In this document: piece after piece, positions 24,287-32,872 of the stretch
Layout: each line of letters starts with the position of its first letter
Position numbering within the stretch: the stretch's first letter is position 1
Source: Acidobacteriota bacterium
Lineage (GTDB): Bacteria; Acidobacteriota; Terriglobia; Terriglobales; Acidobacteriaceae
Reading direction: 5' to 3'
NCBI GenBank assembly: GCA_023265315.1
Contig: JAHFUA010000003.1
Span: 1-38,659 of the forward strand
Length of the DNA stretch: 38,659 nucleotides
Translations under genes and position numbers: made by a program
The notes under the pieces: generated by a model
Database searches by the model: none
Seen by the model: the letters and a program-made list of their open reading frames with translations, nothing else
What the model was told of the DNA's origin: nothing

Positions 24287-26392
24287 CTATCGCTCGAACG
24301 TCTCGTTCACTTCCATGCGCCCATTCGACTCGACGGTGATGGTTTTGCGCACTGGCCTGTATCCGGTCAGGGTGAGGGTCACTTCGTAGGTGCCGGGACC
24401 GAGCAGGAATTCCGCCGGCGAGGCGCGGTCCATCATGCGCTGGTTGAACATTATCTGAGCGCCCTTGGGGAAGGTGCGCACCTGGACGCGCGCCGTGCCC
24501 TCCTGCCCGCCGCGGCCGAGCAGCTTCTTGAACTTGCCTACCTGCTTGATGTCGTCGGCGTTGCCCAGCGGCTTCAGCGTGGGCAGGAACTGAAAGGTTT
24601 CGCCCGGATTCAGCGCCATGCTGGCCGAGGTCTGGAGATATCCGGCCTTGCGCAGCACCAGCGAGTGGTTGCCTTGTCCCACCACGAGTTTTGCGGGAGT
24701 GACTTTGCCGGTGTCGCGACCGTCAATGATGATGGCAGCGCCCGGAGGCTCGCTGGCGATCGCGGCCACCGCCGCCAACTGGCCCAGGCTCACGGCCAGC
24801 GCGGCCCTGGTGCCGCCCTGGACCAGCACACTGCGCGATTCCACCGCGTATCCCGCCTTCGACAGCACCACCAAGTGCTGGCCGGGGCTGAGATTGGCCA
24901 GCGCGACCGGGGTGAGGCCGGCTCCCCTGCCGTCCACCTGCACCTGCGCGCCTTCCGGCACCGAATTGATGGCCAGCTCTCCCACAGCGAGCGCAGCGGG
25001 AGCGACCACTGCCTTGCGGCGCGCTTTGGCCGTTCTTGTCGCGGGCACGATCTGGATCGCCGTGGGCTGCGGCTCAGGCTCCGATACCGGCGACGCGGTG
25101 AGCGGATCGGGCATTGCCGTACCCATCAGCGGAGCCGCGGCTGCGGCTTCAGCTTCCGCCTGCATGCGGCGCGCGCGCACACCATCGGCGATCATGACGC
25201 TCACCATCACCACCAGCGCGGCGCCAATGACCCCGACCAGGATCTTGATCTGCTGGGGCGTGAGCGAGATCGGGCGGCTCGCAGCCGCCGCACGAGGCGG
25301 TGGTGGAACGATCGTCTCCCGCGCTTCACTGGGCGCAGCGGCCGCTGGCGCCGCCACTGCCCGCACCGAGCTCGTCACCCAGGAGGGTGTTGCCGGTGCG
25401 AGTTTGGCGGCGAAGCTCGGCGCTGGCTCGATTGGCGGCGCGCTGGGCGCCGCCGACGCAGAAAGTGTCACGCTGCCGAGGTTGGTGGACAGACCGGGGA
25501 TCATGGGCGACCCGGTTTCCAGGCGGGGCAGCGCAGGCGGCGGCACGTTGACCTGCGGAACGTTGATCTGCGGGACCCCCGGCAGGGACGGCCGGCTGGC
25601 CGTGCCGCACTCCGCTTCCAGTTCGCTCACCAGGTCTCCGGCACGCTGGAAGCGGTATTCCGGGTTCTTGGCCAGCGCCTTCATGATTACGCGGCTGATC
25701 CCGATCTGCACCGTGCGATTCAATTCGTTAGGCGCGGGCGGCATGACTTCCAGGATCTCGCGCTGCACGCCTGCCGCATCGCCATCCCCGAATGCCTTCC
25801 GGCCGGTCACCATTTAATAGAGGATCGCGCCCCAGTTGAAGACATTCGAGCGCGCGTCGGGCGCACGCCCCTGCACTTGCTCGGGCGACAGGTAGCGGAG
25901 CTGGTCGCCGGTCTGGCCTTCGAGCGGGCCGGGATCGGGGGCGAAGTCCAGGATCTTCACCGTGCCGTCCCATTCGGTAAGGATGCCGTGGGGCGTCAGC
26001 CGGCGGTGGACGATGCCCTTGGAGTGAGCGTGATCCAGCCCGCGGCAGACCTGGCGCGAGATGTCGAGCAGTTCGCTGGAGGAAAACCCTTGCTGGGTAG
26101 CCAGCGCGGCGTCCAGGGGAACGCCCTCCACGTACTCCATGACCACATAGGCCAGGCCTTGCTCCTCAGCGCCGGCATAGATGCTCACGATGTTGGGGCT
26201 GTCGAGGACGCTCGCCGCCTTGGCCTGCTGCAAATACTGCCGGGAGCGCTCGATGGCTTGCGGGGTATCGGCGCACAGCACGCGCAGCGCCACCGTGCGC
26301 TTCTTTTTCGGGTCGTAGGCCTTGTAGACCGTGCCCAGCTCTGATTTTCCAATTTCGCGAACGACTTCGAAACGGCCGATGGCGGGCGTCAT
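24287..26392 (-). pseudogene. PEGA-repeat receptor pseudokinase split by an in-frame stop
   Basis: A single frame runs from ATG 26392 to the stop at 24287, interrupted only by TAA at 25816-25814. The family reads ILYEMVTGRKAF across this point; here the Glu codon is TAA (one G-to-T change), giving ILY-stop-MVTGRKAF. The 192-residue first part is kinase-like but degenerate: glycine loop GKSELG, VALRVL with Arg for the ATP lysine, HRRLTPHG in place of HRDLKPxN, and DFAPD for DFG. So catalysis was probably lost before the stop. The rest carries the C-lobe, a Pro/Ala linker, a membrane helix (KILVGVIGAALVVMVSVMIA) and three PEGA-type repeats (NSVPEGAQVQVDGRGAG, SEPPGAAIIIDGRDTG, TFPKGAQIMFNQ). 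The TAAATG junction could allow re-initiation, making two polypeptides; sequencing error is also possible. Confidence 0.8.
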
Positions 26393-26582
26393 AAACTGTA
26401 ATCAGGCCTCCGGCGACACACCTTCACCGCCGCAAGGTTACTGGTAACGATAGCCCAGGTGGCGGGCCAGCCGGAGGTTACGGAAGTTCTAACGGGATGG
26501 GAGCACCGTGGGGTTTGTTGCATCTGCTGAGCTGCCTTAATGATCGCAGCCGAAACGCCCACAGCGAATTAGCACCTCAAAC

Positions 26583-26954
26583 CTATGCGCCCGCCAGCGT
26601 GATCTCCAGAAAGATGTTCTTCCGGCTCCACAGCCAGGGGAAACGCATCAGGAAATACTTGCTGGCGAGCGCCTGCCGGGCGACGCCTTCCTTTTCTCGA
26701 CCGAGGATGCGGGCGTGCGCCTCGATCCAGGCGCCGGTAACCTTCCCCCGCGCAGTGCAGGGCGCCAGCCGCACCTGGGGATGGTTGCGGATGCGTTTGT
26801 ACTTGCCGGAATCGCTGCGGGTCATGACGTAGAGCTTGCCGGCCTGCTCGGCAAACCACACCGGGGTCCGCACCTCCTGGCCGTTGCGGCGCAAGGTGGC
26901 CAGGCTGATGTACTTCTGACCCCGAAGTGGCGCGGCTGACGAAGGCTGGCTCAT
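26583..26954 (-). CDS. PPOX-class (pyridoxamine-phosphate-oxidase fold) oxidoreductase
   Basis: 123 residues with YISLATLRRNGQEVRTPVWFAEQAGKLYVMTRSDSGKYKRIRNHPQVRLAPC, the split-barrel flavin/F420-binding pattern of the PPOX class (Rv2061c-like). Such proteins use FMN or F420 to reduce small molecules; the substrate and cofactor are not settled by sequence. The ATG at 26954 is chosen over an in-frame GTG at 26993 because the fold begins immediately after it; neither has a good Shine-Dalgarno sequence. It is divergent from the DUF883-like gene with about 110 bp between. Confidence 0.85.
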   Translation of the reverse strand: MSQPSSAAPLRGQKYISLATLRRNGQEVRTPVWFAEQAGKLYVMTRSDSGKYKRIRNHPQVRLAPCTARGKVTGAWIEAHARILGREKEGVARQALASKYFLMRFPWLWSRKNIFLEITLAGA

Positions 26955-27068
26955 GATTGGTGCGGCTCTTATCTTCGCATGCCGGCGCGTCACACGCGGC
27001 CCTGTCGCCGGTCACTGACCGTTCCCTGAAAGAGTTATACTTTTTTGAAGGTGCCATAGGAGGAAGCC

Positions 27069-27353
27069 ATGGCAGAAACCACCTTTGCCAAGACAGTGCG
27101 GGCAGGTGAAAAAATCGCGGAATCGGTGTGCGACATCGAGAACGCCAAGGCCGCTATCTCCGCCGCGGTGGACGAAGGCAAGGAGGCGGCCCGCCGCGTA
27201 GTCATCCGCGGGCGCCGTGCCGCCGAGGACCTGGAAGAAGATGCGGTGCGGGGCGTCCGCCGGTATCCCCGGGCGTCGGTGGGGGTCACGTTCGGCGTGG
27301 CGATGGGCGCGGGGCTGCTGCTGGGCTGGTTGCTCGGCCGCGCGCGCCGGTAG
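27069..27353 (+). CDS. DUF883/ElaB-YqjD-like small membrane protein
   Basis: 94 residues: a charged, helical N-terminal part (AKAAISAAVDEGKEAARRVVIRG) and one C-terminal membrane helix rich in Gly (GVTFGVAMGAGLLLGWLLGR). This is the layout of DUF883 (YqjD, ElaB), proteins that tether to the inner membrane and in E. coli associate with stationary-phase ribosomes. Its role here is unknown. ATG 27069 has a strong AGGAGG with a six-base spacer. Confidence 0.75.
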   Translation: MAETTFAKTVRAGEKIAESVCDIENAKAAISAAVDEGKEAARRVVIRGRRAAEDLEEDAVRGVRRYPRASVGVTFGVAMGAGLLLGWLLGRARR

Positions 27354-27633
27354 TCCGCAGGCGCGGTAGCTTCGGGTTCCTCAGGGGTTGTGTCCGCAGT
27401 TGCCGGGCAGAAGGAACAGTGTCGGCCGCGGGTGGTGCCCGCCCTTTGCTCATCCCCCCTCAGGTGGCAACTTGAAGCTGCGCCCGGCTGGTTATGTCTT
27501 CCCAGCGCGGTCGGCGAGCATCGCTGTTGCCGGACCGCTTCTCCCGCCTATATCATCCTGGGCTCGCTCAGCCAGGAGCGGCTTGAACCCAGTGGGCGCG
27601 AAAACCCAACTTGCAGGCCAGCAGAAGAAAGGC

Positions 27634-28530
27634 ATGGCGCGCGGGCTGACCTTGCTGACCATGCGCCGCGACGGCGAGTATCGCCTGGGCGTCAAGACCG
27701 GCAAAGGCATTCTCGAAGTGCAGCAGGCGGCGGAGATGCTTCACCTGCACGCTCCGCCCACCATGGACGACCTCCTCCAGAATGAGGACGGGCCGGCCCT
27801 GAACGCACTGGTGGAGACCGCCATGAACTCCAACGGCGTGCAGATGGCGTTCCTGAAAGAGGAGACCATCGAGTACGGGCCGCTCGTGACGCGTCCCGAA
27901 AAGATCGTCTGTGTGGGCTTGAACTATCGCCGGCACGCGCAGGAGATCCGCATGCCGATCCCCGCACAACCGGTGCTTTTCAGCAAATTCAACAACGCGC
28001 TGAGCAACCACAACGGGCGAATCCAGTTGCCGGTGGCGGTGGCCAGCAAATTCGACTATGAGGTCGAGTTGGTGATCGTGATGGGCAAGCAAGCGCACAA
28101 CGTCAGCGAGAAAGACGCGCTCTCCTATGTCGCCGGGTACGCCACCGGTAACGACTTCACCGCCCGCGACCTGCAGCTCGAGACCGGCGGCCAGTGGCTG
28201 GTCGGCAAGACACCCGACGGTTTTGCGCCGCTGGGCCCGTATCTGGTTACCGCCGAGCAGATCAATCCCGACAATCTGAAGGTCGAGTGCCGGGTGAACG
28301 GCGAAACCCGCCAGTCCTCCAACACCAATGACCTGATCTACAACTGCAGCCAGCTCATCAGCTACACCGCGGCGCGCATGACCCTGCGGCCCGGCGACCT
28401 CATCCTTACCGGCACCCCTGAGGGCGTCATTCTGGGCAGGCCCAAGGACCAGCAGGTGTGGCTCCAAGCCGGCGACAAGATCGCCTGCAGCGTGGAGAAA
28501 CTGGGCGAACTGAGGTTCGAGCTGGTGTGA
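27634..28530 (+). CDS. Fumarylacetoacetate hydrolase family protein
   Basis: 298 residues. FAH-fold motifs occur in order: GLNYRRHAQE, LFSKFNNALSNHNG, DYEVELVIVMGK (metal-binding acids), ATGNDFTARDLQ, GKTPDGFAPLGPYLV and PGDLILTGTPEGV. The family hydrolyses or decarboxylates 1,3-dicarbonyl acids (fumarylpyruvate, oxaloacetate, homoprotocatechuate intermediates); which one is not readable. The start is uncertain: ATG 27634 gives the usual family length, with only a weak purine stretch upstream; an upstream extension to 27388 in the same frame is unlike the family and partly repeat-derived. Confidence 0.88.
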   Translation: MARGLTLLTMRRDGEYRLGVKTGKGILEVQQAAEMLHLHAPPTMDDLLQNEDGPALNALVETAMNSNGVQMAFLKEETIEYGPLVTRPEKIVCVGLNYRRHAQEIRMPIPAQPVLFSKFNNALSNHNGRIQLPVAVASKFDYEVELVIVMGKQAHNVSEKDALSYVAGYATGNDFTARDLQLETGGQWLVGKTPDGFAPLGPYLVTAEQINPDNLKVECRVNGETRQSSNTNDLIYNCSQLISYTAARMTLRPGDLILTGTPEGVILGRPKDQQVWLQAGDKIACSVEKLGELRFELV

Positions 28531-28633
28531 CGTGCTTCATGTGCAGATGCAACATGCTTCGTCTCCACATCATTCGCATCCGTACCGCCAGCCTCGTTAC
28601 CGGTAGGCGCCGGGCAGGACGCTCCCACCACAT

Positions 28634-28669
28634 GCACCCTGTCGAACCCATGCCTTTGGTTCAGGGTGC
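28634..28669. terminator. Hairpin downstream of the FAH-family gene
   Basis: GCACCCTG (28634-28641) pairs with CAGGGTGC (28662-28669), with an inner GAACC / GGTT extension. It lies about 100 bases after the stop; no U tract is visible. Confidence 0.35.
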
Positions 28670-28754
28670 GGACGTAACCGGCTCCCGATTAGCCGGGTTC
28701 TTGTTGCCCCATGATTAGTGCAATAGTATGATTCGCAGCCCATCGGAGGGGACC

Positions 28755-28958
28755 ATGCGGCTGGCAGGCTGGGCGGTGCGGGTGTTGCTGCTGATCACCG
28801 CGCCCATCTATTACCTGTGCCGCACTGTCGCCGCCTCCATGTCCCGCCTGGATGAGTGGTCGTGGCGAGCGATTCACGCGGGGGAGCTGAGGAAACCACC
28901 GCAGTCCGAAACCTCTAAGAAACAGCCAGAGCGCAGCGCCAAGAGAACTCTTCTCTAA
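28755..28958 (+). CDS. Small single-helix membrane protein, unknown
   Basis: 67 residues with one hydrophobic stretch (VRVLLLITAPIYYLC) and a basic, hydrophilic tail (KKQPERSAKR). ATG 28755 has GGAGG with a five-base spacer; an earlier in-frame ATG at 28728 lacks one. It overlaps the stop of the converging zinc-ribbon gene by four bases. No family is recognised. Confidence 0.6.
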   Translation: MRLAGWAVRVLLLITAPIYYLCRTVAASMSRLDEWSWRAIHAGELRKPPQSETSKKQPERSAKRTLL

Positions 28959-29365
28959 GAGCCCAGCATCAGGGCCGCGCCTATCCACAGCACCCCGCCC
29001 ATGATGGCGCCGGCGACCCCGCCGAAGATGTGGACCGGGATCCAGAAGGAAGCCACGATGACGGCGGCGCCGGCCAGCAGTCGCAGCACCACCCACGCGA
29101 GCCGCGGCACACTGCGCCTCTCCCAACCCCACCACGCGTAGAAACGGAAGTTGCAGCGGTGACAGCGATACGGACGGATAGTGAGAAGACTGAGCAGCGT
29201 TTCCCAGACCCGGCGATGACGGCTGCGCCGCACATGGCGACTCCGGCATTGCGGGCAGAAGCGCGCTCGCAGGAAAATCTTCACTACGTTACTTGGTAGG
29301 CCCCCTGGGACATTTCTTACCGCATTATTGCCACACTCCGAATTCAAAATCAAAGTGAATCTCAC
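28955..29365 (-). CDS. Zinc-ribbon plus two-helix membrane protein
   Basis: 136 residues. The first half has FCPQCRSRH and PYRCHRCNFRF, the two CxxC pairs of a zinc ribbon about 30 residues apart. The second half has two hydrophobic helices (VVLRLLAGAAVIVASFWIPV, and VAGAIMGGVLWIGAALML). This is a common but uncharacterised type in acidobacteria. The start is uncertain: 29365 is GTG without a visible Shine-Dalgarno sequence, and another GTG, at codon 28, is possible. Tail-to-tail with the 28755 gene. Confidence 0.7.
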   Translation of the reverse strand: MRFTLILNSECGNNAVRNVPGGLPSNVVKIFLRARFCPQCRSRHVRRSRHRRVWETLLSLLTIRPYRCHRCNFRFYAWWGWERRSVPRLAWVVLRLLAGAAVIVASFWIPVHIFGGVAGAIMGGVLWIGAALMLGS

Positions 29366-29445
29366 CGGAATCGCCGGCGGTTGCGCGCAGGTACTGACCA
29401 GGTCAACACCGGCTAGCCTGAATTATTCATCCTGTGTGGGATTGC

Positions 29446-29507
29446 CCAGGGTGGAGCAGGCCTTCAGGGCTGCCTCAATGCAGGCCTGAAGGCCTGCTCC
29501 ACCCTGG
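29446..29507. repeat. Perfect 23-bp inverted repeat (large hairpin)
   Basis: Arms 29446-29468 and 29485-29507 are exact reverse complements; both contain GGTGGAGCAGGCC or its complement. The flanks ATTATTCA (from 29422) and TGAATAAT (from 29508) also pair. The right arm forms the 3' end of the DUF3175 gene. Confidence 0.85.
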
Positions 29508-29825
29508 TGAATAATCCGGCCTACCCGCGGCCTTTCGCCGGCGCGACTTGCTTGCGCGCTGCACCCGCTTCGAGAGCAAGATCTTTGCTTTTTCCAGCTC
29601 GGCGCGCCGCTCGGCGCTGAGGCCTTTTCCCGCGCGATTGATGAAAAACGCCAGCATCCGCATGCCCGAGCCCGGCCCCTTGGGTGAAACTTTCCTGGAA
29701 GCCAGCGTCCGGGCGATGGTTGCGGCGCTTTTGGTGAACAGGCCAGGGGGTGGATAAGTCGAGACTGTCTTGACGCTGGCTATCCATCTTCTGTTCTTTT
29801 TTCCGTTCTTTTTCTTTGCAGGCAT
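29475..29825 (-). CDS. DUF3175 family protein with repeat-derived tail
   Basis: 116 residues. The DUF3175 core is RWIASVKTVST...PPGLFT, IARTLASRK and the very characteristic MRMLAFFINRAGKGLSAERRAELEKAK. The family is small, basic and of unknown function, often found near DNA-repair or Ku genes elsewhere; no such neighbours are here. The last ~13 residues (DYSPGWSRPSGLH) come from the hairpin at 29446-29507, so the native stop was probably lost or displaced. ATG 29825 has GGGGGA with a five-base spacer; upstream in-frame codons are unsupported. Confidence 0.8.
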   Translation of the reverse strand: MPAKKKNGKKNRRWIASVKTVSTYPPPGLFTKSAATIARTLASRKVSPKGPGSGMRMLAFFINRAGKGLSAERRAELEKAKILLSKRVQRASKSRRRKAAGRPDYSPGWSRPSGLH

Positions 29826-29991
29826 GGTCTTCCCCCTTGGAGTTGGGATGCGCCAGTCTCCTTCGCCGTCTGTATTGGCGGGAGAGCCGCGATACCGGCA
29901 ACGGAAATGCGCGATAGGGGCAGGGAATGGTCGGGGCATGGGGAAGCACACGATACCCCAGGGCTGCGCCTATGCACAGAGCAGAGGCATG

Positions 29992-31116
29992 CTATCGAAG
30001 AAGCGCATTCAGGAGCCGGGCTAGCTGTGCTTTCTCGCGCAGGCCACTGGACGCTTCGGGATCGTCGGTGAGGACCGTAAGCTGGTGCGCCAGCACTCGT
30101 ACGGCGGCGTCCCGTGGAAGGTAAATATCGCCCTGCGGGAGCACCACCTCCCAACTGTTCTGATCCCGACGACGTAAGGGCCACCGCTGCCGCTCCGGCG
30201 GTTTCCTGTGCTTCACCTGTCCTGCCGTGACCGGCAGCAGGCGCCTGAGCCTGACCGCAGCCCAGCCCTGCCCGCGTTCGACGCCCACGCGTTCGACTTC
30301 CAACCGGTCAAATGCGATCAGGGGCAGCGCCAACACATCTTGCCCGCGGAGCGCCTCAGCGGTATCGCTGAATGCCTGAGACAGCGCTTCTGTAATTTCG
30401 CCGGCGCTGGGCCGCTCTGAATCTACGACCGCCACGCGCGCCACCGGCAGGTTCATCGCGTGGAGTTCGGTCGGTGCTGCGGGTGATGGCGTCTTCATCT
30501 CGGCTTTTTCCTGGTCGTCGTGCAATGCAGCGCCGCCCAAGGTGGCGGGTGCCAGGCGTGCAATGCGGGCGTTGGCTGCGTTAACCGTCGCCGGAGTTGC
30601 CTTGACGTAGCGATAAAAGCGGACTCGTCCGCGCGCTCTCCAATAAGGGGCATCGTACTTCTCCACGCCCAGTCCGGAATGCAGCGCACTGTAGAAGGAG
30701 TGCTGGACAGGACTGATGGCGATCCCCACATGTCCGGGCCAGGCCACAAGATCACCGGGCTGCGGACGTGTGACCCGCCGAAATTCGCCGATTCCGGCGT
30801 AAAGGTCGGAAGAACTGGCGTACAAGTAGGGAAAGCCGGCTCGCTCATAGATGGCATGGACAAGGTGCGAACAATCCGACTTAGTGCCAGGGTGGGCACG
30901 GGATTCCAAGGCGGCGCCGAGGACCGACAAGCTCTCGTCCAGACTCAGCAGCCGAGCCGCCGCCGGATCTTCATGCCGATTCCCGCTTCTGGCAACTGTC
31001 CCGGAGGTCGCGGCTGCAGGGCCGCGGTTCGGAACCGCCCGCTGCGCTGACAAGGTGTCCCAAGCGAATGCGAACAGCAGCAGGAGGAAGCCAGCGGGTT
31101 TCGTGCGGAACCGCAT
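29992..31116 (-). CDS. NlpC/P60-family secreted cysteine peptidase
   Basis: 374 residues with a signal peptide (GFLLLLFAFAWDTLSAQ). The NlpC/P60 domain has KSDCSHLVHAIYERAGFPY (catalytic Cys at about 82), PQPGDLVAWPGHVGIAI (catalytic His at about 129) and a following polar residue region. Such enzymes cut gamma-D-Glu-diaminopimelate bonds in peptidoglycan. The C-terminal half (from about 210) is unlike known cell-wall-binding modules; it has VVDSERPSAGEITEALSQAF and a basic stretch RQRWPLRRRD, and I cannot name it. ATG 31116 is preferred over an in-frame TTG at 31146. Confidence 0.82.
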   Translation of the reverse strand: MRFRTKPAGFLLLLFAFAWDTLSAQRAVPNRGPAAATSGTVARSGNRHEDPAAARLLSLDESLSVLGAALESRAHPGTKSDCSHLVHAIYERAGFPYLYASSSDLYAGIGEFRRVTRPQPGDLVAWPGHVGIAISPVQHSFYSALHSGLGVEKYDAPYWRARGRVRFYRYVKATPATVNAANARIARLAPATLGGAALHDDQEKAEMKTPSPAAPTELHAMNLPVARVAVVDSERPSAGEITEALSQAFSDTAEALRGQDVLALPLIAFDRLEVERVGVERGQGWAAVRLRRLLPVTAGQVKHRKPPERQRWPLRRRDQNSWEVVLPQGDIYLPRDAAVRVLAHQLTVLTDDPEASSGLREKAQLARLLNALLR

Positions 31117-31828
31117 CACCCGGGTATTTTCACGCGGTTTCGCCAAGCGGCGTAGGTTACAACAGTGCTACACAACCCGAGAGCTTCAGTTGCTCCCGAG
31201 GTGCAGGCCAGATGCCATTTCCCACGAAACTGAGAATGACTGCGGCATCCGATTGCGGAGACAGACAGTTCTTTCGGACAGCGCATCGCTGGCCGCGATT
31301 TCACTCCCGCATGCTATGAAAAATCTACCCGCACGGAGCTGTGGCCCTGCATTTCTGTCCTAGTAAGCAGCTGGTAAACAGGCAAAAAGTTCCGCATCCG
31401 CTTCCCGCCCCTCGCCAGACCTCCCCGCGGGCTATGCCGTTGCCCAGGTTGCGGTTATCAGGGGTCCCGCCGGTCGGCACGCAGAATGCAAATGGAATCT
31501 GCGAAAGGATGTGGGCAATGAATCCGACCTACTACACCGTGACGCGTTTTCTGTGGAGTATCGCTCTCAAGTGTGAGGTTTGGTTCCGTCTCACATATGA
31601 GCGTACTTATTTACCCGAGCGCGGCTTGTATCGCGACAAGTTGATTCACTCGGAAATTGCAAGCTAGCGGTTTTGCCGCAACAGTTCTGGCCACGGCAGA
31701 CCACCTGCGCCCAGGATCGCGCATCAGAAGATGCCAGGTAGTTCCGCGCAGCTCCCGCCTTCACTTCCCGCTCTTCGTCCGGGGGGAGTAGTGTGCGGGG
31801 CAATTCGGACACGAGGAGACTGAGACCG
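31117..31828. other. 700-bp region with no confident gene
   Basis: Between the divergent NlpC/P60 and beta-barrel genes. No conserved protein was recognised. One 49-codon ORF (31518-31667) has a weak ribosome site. The inverted pair CTTGT/ACAAG lies at about 31625-31640. Promoters of the two flanking genes should be within it but no good -35/-10 pair was identified. Confidence 0.45.
31518..31667 (+). CDS. Possible small protein, unknown
   Basis: Encodes 49 residues beginning MNPTYYTVTRFLWSIALKC and rich in Tyr, Arg and Leu. AAAGGATG lies 8-14 bases upstream of the ATG. No homology can be claimed; it lies in an otherwise empty 700-bp gap. Low confidence, could be chance. Confidence 0.25.
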   Translation: MNPTYYTVTRFLWSIALKCEVWFRLTYERTYLPERGLYRDKLIHSEIAS

Positions 31829-32416
31829 ATGAAACGATCAGCAATTATGTTGGCAGGAGCGCTGGCCTTCTATCTTGCGCCAGCGTTGTACGCCCAGGAT
31901 TATGACCACGCCGAGGTGGGTATCTTCGCCAACTATTTCCGCGTTAGCCAACTCGGCAACCTCAACCAGGTCGGTCTCGGCGGGCGGGCGGGGTTTAACG
32001 TGCGCCACAACGTGAAGCTCGAAGGGGAGATGGCCTGGGATTTCAACCAGGGGTTCACCGAAAGCTGTAGCGGCTGCCTGCCGGTGCAGACGGCGCGCTC
32101 GGGCGTAAGGATCCTGCACGGCCTCTTCGGCCCGGCGCTGGAAGGCGGCACTCACTCGGCCAAGGTGTTTGTGACCCTCAAGGGGGGCTTCGTGAACTTC
32201 CGCTTTTCGCCGGAGCCCGGGACCTTTGGAAATTTCGCCAGCGACGTACAGGCCTTGCGTTTCAATAACAGCAATGCAGCGCTGTATCCGGGCGGGGGGA
32301 TCAAGCTGTTTGCGGGTCCGTTCGGTTTCCGCGTGGATGTCGGTGACGAGATCTACTTTCGCGATGGCGCCCATCATAATCTGCGCATCGCCGGCGGCCC
32401 GGTGATCCGTTTTTGA
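31829..32416 (+). CDS. Outer-membrane beta-barrel protein
   Basis: 195 residues with a signal peptide (MLAGALAFYLAPALYAQ). Alternating-residue strands run throughout (HAEVGIFANYFRVS, GLGGRAGFNVRHNVKLEGEMAWDF, GFRVDVGDEIYF), ending GGPVIRF with a terminal Phe, the classical signal for barrel insertion. Probably an eight-stranded porin-like barrel of the OmpA/OmpW size; its cargo is unknown. ATG 31829 has GAGGAG with a long spacer. A large hairpin follows the stop (arms at 32425-32438 and 32465-32479). Confidence 0.75.
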   Translation: MKRSAIMLAGALAFYLAPALYAQDYDHAEVGIFANYFRVSQLGNLNQVGLGGRAGFNVRHNVKLEGEMAWDFNQGFTESCSGCLPVQTARSGVRILHGLFGPALEGGTHSAKVFVTLKGGFVNFRFSPEPGTFGNFASDVQALRFNNSNAALYPGGGIKLFAGPFGFRVDVGDEIYFRDGAHHNLRIAGGPVIRF

Positions 32417-32424
32417 GCCGCTAT

Positions 32425-32479
32425 CCGACGAGGCGGAGAAAAGCGTCTCTGCACGACTGCTTTCCTCCGCCCTCGTCGG
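32425..32479 (+). terminator. Strong hairpin after the beta-barrel gene
   Basis: CCGACGAGGCGGAG (32425-32438) pairs with CTCCGCCCTCGTCGG (32465-32479) with one bulged base. It starts nine bases after the stop codon. No T tract, so it might work as a transcript stabiliser rather than a terminator. Confidence 0.5.
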
Positions 32480-32546
32480 GATGGCCGAGGACGAGAAGAG
32501 AAGGGGAAACAGCAACCAGGGTCGCATAGCGCGACCGGAGGAATCG

Positions 32547-32826
32547 ATGACACTTGGCGGAATTTCACAAGATTCGGAAGGGCGCTGCTCGTTGCCGCAG
32601 CGCTGAGCGTGCTGCTGTGGTTTGCCGCGGTGCCGAGTTCCCATGCGGACGACAGGGCAAGGTGCCAGCAGCGAGTTGAAAAGGCGGAGGCCAGACTCTA
32701 CCAGGCGGTTCGCAGGCGCTCCCGGGCGCCCCGACGCGGAGAAATTACGACGATGGCCGAGCATGTATTGTCTGCCCCGAAATGGGAATGGCTGGTTTTG
32801 GCCGCGATTGTGTCCCCATTTTTATA
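32547..32826 (+). pseudogene. Frameshifted small secreted protein gene
   Basis: GGAGGA with a four-base spacer precedes the ATG at 32547, but that frame ends shortly. The neighbouring frame reads RNFTRFGRALLVAAALSVLLWF and then VPSSHADDRARCQQRVEKAEARLYQAVRR: a signal peptide followed by a Cys-containing helical domain of the type seen in acidobacterial small secreted proteins. Adding one T at about 32555 would join the start to it. A second frame change near 32710 moves to GRPDAEKLRRW. Two shifts make this a decayed gene rather than a sequencing slip. Confidence 0.55.
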
Positions 32827-32872
32827 GCGGGTTAGTGGCCACCGCCAGGCGCAGCCGTTCATCGGAGAGTTT

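Noticed and set aside
24665-26344. 559-codon plus-strand ORF opposite the pseudokinase
   Set aside because: Its composition (Arg/His-rich, no motifs) is that of a shadow of the high-GC minus-strand frame, and the minus frame shows clear kinase and PEGA patterns.
27388-27633. Upstream extension of the FAH-family gene (82 codons)
   Set aside because: Peptide unlike the family and no conserved motif; the region carries repeat-like fragments.
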